This document shows, piece by piece, positions 34,801 through 44,141 of a DNA stretch of 64,000 nt. Made by a program: the position numbers and the translations under genes. Below the pieces are notes generated by a model. The model worked only from the letters and a program-made list of their open reading frames with translations, was not told the origin of the DNA and did no database searches. Location: contig SWDT01000102.1 in the NCBI GenBank assembly GCA_009193035.1, positions 270,547 to 334,546 on the forward strand, written 5' to 3'. Source of the stretch: Halicephalobus mephisto. Its lineage: Eukaryota; Nematoda; Chromadorea; Rhabditida; Panagrolaimidae. The stretch's first letter is position 1. Each line of letters opens with the position of its first letter.

Positions 34801-34941
34801 TTCCTACTGTATTTGTATCAGCAACTTCATACACAGAATAACATGACGATCGACTTCTGCTCCAGTTGGCGGAACCCTCGCCGTGGCTACTGGTGCAACA
34901 GAGCCAATCGCAAGCCGATCTCCACGCCGTCGTGATCGCTT
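31805..34941 (-). CDS. Unidentified multi-exon gene, C-terminal part (5' end unresolved)
   Basis: Exons inferred from splice sites and phase: 34941-34792, 34744-34370, 32586-32482, 32000-31938, 31869-31805 (TGA), all joined in phase 1. The product is basic and Ser/Arg-rich, with CDWLCC (possible palmitoylation), SRSRSSCYSVYEVADTNTV, a Lys/Arg cluster (RQKDKKRLKQK) and an acidic stretch EINDDDETIREEVRNIL. The 34744-34370 exon is the most secure; the 32.5-kb exon has a poor acceptor and could be skipped without breaking the frame. A further 5' exon may be at about 37530-37447 (frame SRDEECFDAFLDWGLLQN...), which also ends in phase 1 and would join in frame. AATAAA on the minus strand lies about 70 bases after the stop. 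I do not recognise the family. It lies 1 kb upstream of pde-2 on the same strand. Confidence 0.5.
33985..34300. repeat. Irregular TTGATTCAAATCGAACTAAT repeats
   Basis: Repeated AATTTGATTCAAATCGAACT and GATTTTCGAAGTAGAAATAA units, rich in GATTC and its palindromic neighbour GAATC, within the intron after the 34.4-kb exon of the unidentified gene. Confidence 0.7.
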
Positions 34942-34954
34942 CTCCAATTGCCGA

Positions 34955-35150
34955 TTTTCGGCCAGAAAAGCCAATTTAAATAATAATTATTATTCAAGGC
35001 AAATTTCGGCCAAAAAAAGCCAATTTTAAAAAAAATTATTCAAGGCGATTTTCGGCCAAAAAAAGCCAATTTAAAAAAAAAAAATTATTCAAGGCGATTT
35101 TCGGCCAAAAAAAGCCAATTTAAATAATTATTATTATTCAAGGCAAAATT
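34955..35150. repeat. ~60-bp tandem repeat derived from the edge of the adjoining exon
   Basis: Four copies of TTATTCAAGGC, then TTTTCGGCCAAAAAAAGCCA, then ATTT. The core resembles CCGATTTTCGGCCAGAAAAG at the start of the exon ending at 34941, so the array looks like amplified exon-boundary sequence. It makes the exact acceptor of that exon uncertain. Confidence 0.7.
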
Positions 35151-35399
35151 ACCAACAATATTCGATATCAATTGCCTAATCGGCTGTCTGAAAAAATTAC
35201 TTGTTTTTGTTTATCAAAAAAAAAATCACATGACACGTTGAAGATTCACGAAAATCAATTTTAACTATTTTAAACAAACAATTTAAAAAAAGTAAAAGCT
35301 GTAATAACAAAACCATGACGAACAACAAAAGCCCATTTAGTTGTCACAATGCCTGAGGAAATAAAGGATAAACAAGGTCATGGGTTTTTTAATTTTCAA

Positions 35400-35880
35400 A
35401 TGACATGAACAAGTATTAGTATAGTACAAAATGTTAGAAATTCTACAATTGTTAATGTAGTACAAAATGTAAAAAATCTCACAATTATTAATACAGTAAA
35501 AATTCGTGATAAAAATCTAAACAATTTCACAATTGTTAATGAAGTACAAAACTTGAATAATTTTACAATTGTCAATACAGTAAAAAATGTACAAAATTTT
35601 ATAATTATTAATACAGTAAAAAATGTAAAAAATTTCACAATTATTAATAAAGTAAAAAATGTAAAAATTTCACAATTATTAATGTAATACAAAACTTAAA
35701 TAATTTTATAATTATTAATACAGTAAAAAATGTGAAAAATTTTGCAATTGTTAATACAGTAAGAAATGTAAAAAATTTCACAATTATTAATACAGTAGAA
35801 ATTGTAAAAAATTTTACAATTGTTAATACAGTAAGAAATGTAAATAATTTTACTAGTAATAATGTAATACAATATTTAAA
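35400..35880. repeat. ~39-bp tandem repeat (about 12 copies)
   Basis: Units contain ATTATTAATACAGTAAAAAA and TGTAAAAAATTTCACA. Open frames on both strands here are repeat by-products (ITVLIIVKFFT-type repeats). Confidence 0.85.
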
Positions 35881-35999
35881 CAATTTTTTTTGTCAAAGTT
35901 ATCTACCAAGCGTCATTGAACGTTCTCATCTTTTTTGAAATCCTTTCAATGGATTAGGGGAATTGGTCGACGTCTTGTGGAAGCTCACTTTTTCAAATG

Positions 36000-38900
36000 A
36001 CGAAATAAAAAGAATCAGGATTGAAATCCAAGAAGTTTTTCGATTTTTTTTAAAATCAACAAACTTTAAAATTAAATTTTTTTAATTTTAATAAAATTTT
36101 AAAGTTTTTTGAAAATTAATAAAATAATTCAAAAATTAAAAAAAAAACAAAAATTTAAAATTTCTGAAATTTTGTAGGAATTTTTAAGATTCAGGAAAAA
36201 GTTTAAAATTTTTCAGAAATTTTTTAAGATTTGGAATTTAGTAAAAGTTTCAAAATCCATGAAAATGTTCGAAATAAAATGGAAAATTTTCGAGAATTTT
36301 AAGTTTTTGGAGATTTTGAGAATTCAATGAAAAGTTTTAAGATTTTTAGGAATCTCAGGAAGTTTCTAGAATCTTATAGAAGTTTGAGAATTCAATCAAA
36401 GTTTCGAAATTTTTGAGAATTTTTAGATTTCCAGAATCTTGCAGAAATTTCAGAATCATAAAACTTTCCAAATTCGATGAAAAATTTCGAAATTTTTAAG
36501 GATTTTTAGATTTCCAGAATCTTGTAGAAATTTCAGAATCATAAAATTTTCCAGAATCATAATTTTTTCCAAATTCAATGAAAAATTTCGAAATTGTTCA
36601 AAATCCTGAAGACTTCTGGAGGCCTCTAGAATTTTGTGGAGCTTAATAAAACTTCTTAAATTCCCATGAAAATATCTAATATCCATTTAAACTTTCTGAA
36701 ATCTTCTAAATCCTCTGAAACCTTTTAATCTCATAAAAATTTGCAAAATCCATCAAAAATTATGCAATCATATAAGTTTTAAAAGTCCGAAAATCCATAA
36801 AAATTTCACAACAACGGCTATTTTTAGTTTTTTTCTAAAATTATAATTAAAACTTTTTCTCAAACATTATTTATTCACATAAATAAAAATAAATAAATTA
36901 ATTTTTCTTCAAAAATTAAAAATAGCAATTTTTTTAATTTTAAAAATAAAAAAATTCAAAAAAAAAATAAAAATATTAATTTTTTTTTAGAAAAAATTTT
37001 TATTTAAATGTTATTTTTCTTTATTTTTTAAAAATATTAAATTTTTTATAAAAAAAATTTTAAAAAACATCGAATTTTTTTTTAATTTTTAAAAATATTA
37101 ATTTCTTTTAAAAAAATCTTTAAAAACATTGAATTTCTTTGAAAAATTCTAAAAAATATTAAGTTTTTTCGAAAAAAATTTTTAAAAAACATTGAATTTT
37201 TTTTTAATTTTTAAAAATATTAATTTCTTTTAAAAAAATTTTAAAAAATATTGAATTTCTTTGAAAAATTCTAAAAAATATTAAATTTTTTATAAAAAAA
37301 ATTTTAAAAAACATCGAATTTTTTTAAATTTTTAAAAATATTAATTTCTTTTTAAAAAATTTAAAAAAACATTGAATTTCTTTGAAAAATTCTAAAAAAT
37401 ATTAAATTTTTTTCGAAGAAAACGTTAAAAAAAAATAAAAAATAACCTAAATACGGATTTTGCAAAAGACCCCAATCGAGAAAAGCGTCAAAACATTCTT
37501 CATCTCTGCTAGAATCGAGGACATGTGATCTTTGTTGTGATCAATCGTGAAAAATTGTACAATTTAAATTTTTTTAAAGTAATAATATAAAAATAAAAAT
37601 GAAATTTTGATAAATCAAAAATAAAAAATCAATCAAAATTTGCCACGTGTTTAAAAATCAAAATTGATAAACAAAAAAAATTCAAAAAATATTTGGTAAA
37701 CTTGACTAAGCTGGTTTGCGAAAAACGAAGTGCCTGAGTAAGCCCCACTCTCGCTCTGGTCAAGATGAATGACATCTTTTTTTAATTTTTTTTTGGTTTC
37801 TGTGTTTTTGTCGATAAAAAAACAAAAAAGTGACGCATTTTATGATTTATATTATTAACGAAATCCTAAAAGATATCTATTCCAATTTTTTTAATTAAAA
37901 AAAATTTAAATCAAAAAAAAGTAAAAATTAATAAAAATTGTAAAATTTAAATTTAAGAATTTAAAAATAAAAAATAATAAAAATATTAAGGATTTTAGAA
38001 TTTTTTTGTTTTTAAATTTTTTTAATTTTTTTGAAATTTCTAAATTAAAATTAATTTAAAAAATACAACAGTATATAATGTAGAAGTTGGCATTGTTCGG
38101 AAATTGTCTTGAAACGAATGTTCGGAAATAAAAATAAAAGTGAATTTTCAGATTTACTTTTTTTAATTTTTATAAATTATTTCCTTTTTAAGGAAATTAA
38201 AAAATTTTAAAAAGTTATAAAAATTAAAAATCGAAATTTTTTTAATTTTCAAAAATTAAATAAAAAATTAAAAAAGTCGATTTTAATCGAAAATGTCGGA
38301 TTTACTTTTTTAATTTTTATAAAAATTTACGTATTTTCTAAGAAGATTTAAAATTAAAAATTTTCGAAGAATTTTTTAAATTATTTTTTTCGAAAATTAA
38401 ATTTCTTTTTAAAATTAAAAAAATCGATTTTAGTCGGAAATTGTCAAACTTGATGTTTTTTAAATTTTTACTAAAGTTACTTTTTTTTTTTAAATTAAAA
38501 AATTAGAAATTTTTGAAAATGAATTTTTTTAGTTTTTAGAAATTAATAAATTTAGTAATTTTTAAAAATTAAAAAATCGTAAAAATTAGGATTTTTTAGT
38601 TTTTAAAAATTAAATAAAAAAGAAAAAGTGAGAATCGACCTAAGTAGAAAATTACCAGATTTACCATTTTTTAATTTTCGAAAAACTCTCGTTTTGCGGA
38701 AGTTTTAAAATTTTAAAAAAATTTTCAATTGTAATTTTTAAAAAATGACATCTTATGAAAAAAGAAATCTCAAATTTAAACTCCCAAACATGAGTATCGA
38801 AAAATCTGAATTATAATAGGAAATCCCTAATTGGGACCTTCAGAAACGAAAAAACCAAGTTGCTAGGCAAAAACGCACAAAATGAATAAATAAACTGAAG

Positions 38901-39330
38901 AAAATACTTCTGATATCTCAAAGTCATATATGAACAATATTATTTATGTAAAAATAATAAGAAATTTAAAAAAAAACAATTTAAAAAATTTCTTTAAAGT
39001 AAAAAATTCAAAATTGAAGGAATTTTAAAAATTTTAAATTTTAAAAAAATAATTTTCATAACTTTTAAATTTAAAAAAAATAATTTTCATAATTTTTAAA
39101 TTTAAAAAAAAATAATTTTGAAGAATTTTTTTAAGAAATTTAAAAATTTTAAAAATGATAATTTTCGAAAAATTTAAAAAATGATGATTTTCGAAAAATT
39201 TTAAATAATTATAAGGCTTTGAAAAGGGATTTTGTTTGAAAAGTACTTGTCATTGAAGATTTTTATTTTTGGATATCTTTATATTTGTTAAATTCGAAAA
39301 AAATAAAAAGCGAAAAAATGATATTCAGCC
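36000..39330. other. Low-complexity stretch with one possible exon
   Basis: AT-rich low-complexity DNA throughout. Exceptions: the possible 5' exon of the unidentified gene at about 37530-37447 (minus), an island at 37715-37780 with a minus-strand ATG frame (MSFILTRARVGL...), and a copy of the hhat-intron repeat at about 38605-38700. Nothing else is seen. Confidence 0.5.
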
Positions 39331-39339
39331 ACTGTTGCC

Positions 39340-39780
39340 TTAGGCATCAATTTATTGCCTCATAAACCGAGGAGATTAAGACTAAGGTGCCATCTGGGGC
39401 TCTGAAGCCGGAGGCAAGAATGGAACAAGTAAATTAAAATACAATTTTATATATTTTTATTAAAAAACAAATATTTTAAATATTAATTTATAATATTTTA
39501 TTTTAAATTTATTTAGATTTTTTATTTTAAATAAAATTTAGATTTTTTATTTTAAATAAAATTTAAATATTTTATTTTATATTTTCAATTTTAGTAAGCT
39601 GGCCAAGTGTCCGAAGAACGATCAATACAGCGCGCGTTTCAATGGACTCGGCCAGTCTGCCGCCACTGCTCTGGTCGTTGGCCAGTCCGCGCGCCTGGAG
39701 ATGCCAAACCGAAGTAATTCCCGAGTGCTAATCTCCATGTCTCATTTACGTTTTCTGTCAACTTGTCTTATGTTTTCATA
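39340..39780. other. Two normal-complexity islands, one unusually GC-rich
   Basis: 39340-39430 and 39590-39740. The second is the most GC-rich part of the local 10 kb. On the plus strand it follows TTTTCAATTTTAG and stays open for about 85 codons (KLAKCPKNDQYSARFNGLGQ...); the minus strand is also open for 50 codons. It contains repeated TGGCCA/CAGT motifs (CTCGGCCAGTCTGCC, GTTGGCCAGTCCGC). It could be a plus-strand 3' exon of an unseen gene, a minus-strand 5' exon or a CpG-like regulatory element. Confidence 0.3.
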
Positions 39781-39824
39781 TATCAATTTTGAACTAAAAA
39801 GCAATAGGAACACAGAAACCATTA

Positions 39825-40090
39825 TTTTCATATATCAATTAATCATAAAATGATCTTTAAAAAGTATTTTTTTCATATATAACGTATTTAAAAAAAGAAC
39901 ATTTAAAAAATTTGTTTCATATATCAATTGCGAACTGAAAAGTAATACGAACATAAAAAAGTCACTTATAAAATTTTCAAAGAAAAATTTAATTTTTAAA
40001 AAATATTTTTTCATATATAACTTATTTAAAAAATTAAAAAAACCACTTTCATATATCAATTTCCAAAAAAACAAAGGTTATTTTCATAAG
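39825..40090. repeat. TTTCATATATCAATT-type tandem repeat
   Basis: Irregular copies of TTTTCATATATCAATTGCGA and ACTAAAAAGCAATA-like segments (39775-40090). Confidence 0.7.
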
Positions 40091-40380
40091 TGATTTTAAA
40101 ATAATATGAATATTTTTAAAATTTTCGAATTTTTTTTACAAAATTTTAAATAAAATATTTAAAGTTTTTTTAATTGTTAATTTGGAACTAAAAAGACAAA
40201 GTAAAAAAGGTTATTTTCAGTCAAGGGCTATTTTTGGATCGGTAATTATTCGTTTTTCTGACGAAATATGATTATTTTTAATAAAGTATAAATTGAACGC
40301 ATCGTTGAAAAATAAATTTATTTGCAAAAAAAAATACAAATTTACAGTTTTACAGTTTTACGGATAACCCGTGATGTACT

Positions 40381-40788
40381 TACACAAAAAACGTAACTTT
40401 TGGTTTTTTAACAATTGCGAAATGTGACAATTGTTAATTTTTTATAAATATTGGACTTTTGTGACGAAAATTGAAACTTAATAGTGACGATTTATGTTTT
40501 TTACTAATCAAAAAGTTACGTTTTTTATATGTAGAGATTTTGGATAGTATCTGTTTCCAACTTAAATCAGGGTTTTCTAGTCACTATCCAAATTTATTGG
40601 AGCTGTCAAAATCACTATCCAAAAACAGCTCCAATGCACAAAAAACGTAACTTTTGGTTTTTTAACAATTGCGAAATGTGACAATCGTTAAATTTTTATA
40701 AATATTGGACTTTTGTGACAAAAATTGAAAAATAATAGTGAATATTTATGTTTTTTACTGATCCAAAAGTTACGGTTTTTTGTGTGCA
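40381..40788. mobile_element. Pair of ~153-bp foldback MITEs
   Basis: Copy 1 is 40381-40532 and copy 2 is 40636-40788. Each begins CACAAAAAACGTAACTTTTG and ends with its reverse complement (CAAAAGTTACG...TTTTTTGTGTG). Inside are ACAATTGCGAAATGTGACAA and TATTGGACTTTTGTGACAAA. The spacer (40533-40635) has its own inverted repeat, GGAGCTGT...ACAGCTCC, and direct ACTATCCAAA copies. Copy 2 ends 8 bases before the KChIP-like stop codon, so it supplies that gene's 3' UTR. Confidence 0.85.
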
Positions 40789-40796
40789 GATGTTTT

Positions 40797-43700
40797 TCAA
40801 AGAATTGTGTCGAAAAGAACTAAAGAATCACAAAGTTGTTCATCGTTTTTACACATCTTCAAAAATTCTTCTCGAGTGATGTAAGCTTCACCGTTGCGAC
40901 ACATTTTCTAAAAATGGAAAAATAATTAAATTTCCTGAAAATTTCCAGAACATTAACTAACCCTGTGGACGTCGAGGACGTGTTCGATGATGGATCTTCT
41001 GTTGATAGGTGGTTCGACATTTTTCCCGAGTAATTCGTAAATTGATTGAGTCACCATCAGGAGCTCAGGTTGACCTATTATTCCTCTTTTGTTTACGTCA
41101 TAAAGTCGGAAAATCCAGTCGATTTTGTCCTCCACTGTTCCTCTAGTGATGATGGAGAGTCCTGTCACGAATTCCTGAAATTTTCACTGTTTATTTTCAC
41201 AGTTTTCAAACTTTAAAATTTAAAAAATTATTAAATTTTTTTGAGTTTTTTAAATTTTTTAAAATTCTTAAAATGTTTAAAATTCTTAAACTTTTTTAAA
41301 TGTTTAAAATTCTTAAACTTTTTGAATTTTTTAAACTTTTTGAAATTCTTAAAATGTTTAAAATTTCCAAACTTTAAATTTTTTTAAATTCTTAAGATTT
41401 TTATAATTTACAAATTTTTTTAACTTTTTGAAATTTTTTAACTTTTCAAAACAAACATCGATACAGTAGGAAATAGAAATTCTAACATGACAATATATAC
41501 TGAAATTAAAAAAATTTAATTTAAACATCCTTGATTAAATCTGTTTAATTTCGAAATTTTCTATTTTTGTATTAATTTAGGTTAAAAAATAAAAATTTTG
41601 GTTGATTTTTCATTTCGTTAAAAATTACTGTAATGAAATTTTTCATGTTTTAATTTTGATAAATTTAATTTAAAAATTAAAAAATTATTTTAAATAAGAG
41701 CATTTTTGTGTGGAATTTTAAAAATTATTTTAGGTGAATTTTTATCTTTTATATAATTCAAGAGTAAGGTTTTAGATGTCCTTAGAATTGGAGATTGGTT
41801 TTTAAAATTTAGGATTCTGAAGGCTGATTATTGATTCTGATTTCAGATCCAGGATTAATGGATAGGATTGCATAATTGTGAATCCTTTTTATTTGTTATA
41901 ATTGTGGAATTGGGAGATAAATTTTAGGGACGAGAAATTGATAATGAAATATATATATTGGAGATATTGAAACATCTCCAAATTTGAAAAAGTGCTTACA
42001 AAGATGTATTCAAATCTGTAAACTCTTAATCTGAAATCAGAATCCAGAGTTCTGAAGATTAATTATTGATTTTAATTTCAGACTCAGAATGTACAGGCTA
42101 GATTACATCATCTTATGAACTTTTTGCTCAAATCTACGTACAGAATTAAAATATCAATATCTAACAAATAAATATCTCGAACATGACGATATATACTAAA
42201 TCCTAAAAATTCAAGTTAAAACATCATTGACTAAATGTGTTAATTTCAAAGTTTTCTATTTCTATATTAATTTAAAATAAAAATTGAAAATAGAAATTTC
42301 GAATGATTTTTTCGAAGAATTACTGTAGTGGAATTTGTATACTTACTTCGAAATTTATTTGATCATTATTGTCACGATCGAAGGTCTTGAACACGTATTC
42401 TGCATATCTTTTTGGATTTCCTCGAGGAAAAAAATGAGAAAGAATATCTTGAAATTGTCGAAGAGTAACGATTCCGTTGGGACAACCCTGAAATATTTTA
42501 ATTTTTTTAATAATTATAATTTTAAAATTTTTATACTTGTTTGAAAGACCTGTATATTATTTGAATTTCTCTTTTTGAAAATTTCGTTATTTCACAAATG
42601 GCAGAAAGACTTTTCGGCCTGAATATCTGTACCGGAGGATATTCCACGTCGTCTGAAAATCGAAATTAATTAAAAATAAAATTAATTAAAAATTAAAAAT
42701 TAAAAATAAAATAAAAATAATGTGGTTTTGGAACGTTTCTGTCCCAAAAATTTTTGTTCCAATTTTTACAATTTTAATTTAAAAATTAAAAAATAAATTA
42801 TTTTAAATAATTTTTCATCTGTTATATAGTATTTCAAAATCCATTTTAGGTAATTTTGTATTTTTTAAAATAGTTTTGATGTGGAATTTTTTATATTTTT
42901 AAAATTCAGAATTAGTCTTCAGAATCCTGAATTCTGAAGGTTACTTATTGATTCTGATTTTAGATTCAGAATCTATCGGATTTATTACGGTATTTTAAAT
43001 ACTTTTTGTAGTTTTAACTTTAAAATTGGAATAGAAATATTTCAAATATAAGTATTTTTCATTCAGAATCTTGAATTCTGAAGGTTACTTATTGATTCTG
43101 ATTTCGGATTCAGAATCTATGGAGTTTATTACGGTATTTTAAGTACTTTTTGTAGTTTTAACTTTAAAATTGGAATAGAAATGTCTAAGACAGAAATGTC
43201 ACATAACTCGTCGGGTCTTAATTAGTACCTTTGGGGACGGTGGCAAAACGTCTCCGATGGATATTAGACACCAGCCCGGCTGCCACAGGCAACAAAGTGG
43301 CATGAAGTGTGTTCAATATCGTATTCCGTCTACCATTCTCGACCACAGTAGGAGATTCTTCTTTTTTCAATTCAAACATATTGAAAAAAATAAAAATTTA
43401 AAAATTCGAAAATCAATGTACTCTGAAACAGGAAAGGGACAATTCTGTTTCTTTCAATTTTGGACCTTCTACGAACACGGATGAAAATAAGAAGGGGGAT
43501 ATCCCGTGAAAAAGAAGATTTAAGTCGTCACAGACAAAAACGAGGTTTCCTGAGTGACATGTCGTCTATTATCCGTCGGTTTTGATCCGTTTTCGAACAA
43601 ACAGCATCCTATAGGTTTTTGTTCCACCAAGAAATTTGACCCTTCAATAAATAACAAATGTCTTGACAAATGAAAAATAAATGAGAAAACTACACTTCAT

Positions 43701-44141
43701 GCCGTCTTTGTTTAAGTTTAAAAATCAAAAGTTAACATTTTTAAAAAAGTTGAAATCAAAAAATTTCTTTAAAGCTAAAATTTAAGTTTTAAAAAAAATT
43801 AATATTTAGAAATTCTTAAAAAGTTTAAATTTAAAGTTTTTTTAAAAATTGAAATTTATAATTTTTTAAAAAGTTGAAATTTAAAAATTCTTAAAAAAGT
43901 TGAAATTTATGATTTTTTAAAAATTGAAATTTAAAAATTCTTTAAAAAATTGAATTTAAAAATTTCTAAAAAATTTAAATTAAAAATTCTTAAAAAAATT
44001 GAATTTATGATTTTTTTAAAATTAAAATTTATAATTTTTTAAAAAGTTTGAATTTAAAAATTCTTAAAAAAGTTTGAATTTACCTTTGGAACTTCCGATG
44101 ATGGAGGCGGTATAGGGGTCTTCGTTGATGGGAATTGCCAT
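40797..44141 (-). CDS. KChIP-like neuronal calcium sensor (isoform a, 212 aa, 5 exons)
   Basis: Exons: 44141-44084, 42652-42537, 42487-42347, 41174-40962, 40907-40797; phases agree. An EF-hand protein of the NCS/KChIP branch: IQIIYRSFKQGCPNGIV, SHFFPRG, EEFVTGLSIITRGTVEDKID and the C-terminal SLVLFDTIL are diagnostic. KChIPs bind Kv4 channels and tune their gating and trafficking. EF1 is degenerate, as is usual for the family. EF2 (DRDNNDQINFEE) is intact. EF3 (DVNKRGIIGQPE) has Arg at loop position 5. EF4 (CRNGEAYITREE) has Cys for the first Asp, so calcium binding by EF3 and EF4 is doubtful. Isoform a starts at ATG 44141, directly after ATTTCAG, a typical SL acceptor. A MITE forms the 3' UTR. 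Confidence 0.88.
41675..42187. mobile_element. Foldback/MITE-like dispersed repeat, copy 2
   Basis: Nearly identical to 19287-19790 (both carry GCATTTTTGTGTGGAATTTT, CAAGAGTAAGGTTTTAGATG, CTCCAAATTTGAA, CTTACAAAGATGTATTCAA). It lies in the KChIP-like intron between exons 3 and 4. Two diverged relatives with GAATTCTGAAGGTTACTTAT lie at about 42895-43190 in intron 1. Confidence 0.8.
43229..43379 (-). CDS. Alternative first exon of the KChIP-like gene (isoform b)
   Basis: An ATG at 43379 opens a 50-codon frame (MFELKKEESPTVVENG...RRRFATVPK) ending at AAAG|GTACTA in phase 1. That is the phase in which exon 1a joins exon 2, so it splices in frame to DDVEYPPVQ. It lies in a normal-complexity island inside low-complexity intron 1. 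Alternative N-termini are a known KChIP feature. The predicted isoform has 243 residues with a basic, partly hydrophobic N-terminus. Confidence 0.75.

Noticed and set aside
35153..35187. 35-base exon of the unidentified gene (QPIRQLISNIV)
   Set aside because: Good splice sites but it needs a phase-2 partner, while the candidate 5' exon at 37.45 kb ends in phase 1 and joins the 34.94-kb exon directly in frame.
35396..35938. Several 68-98-codon frames on both strands
   Set aside because: By-products of a ~39-bp tandem repeat.
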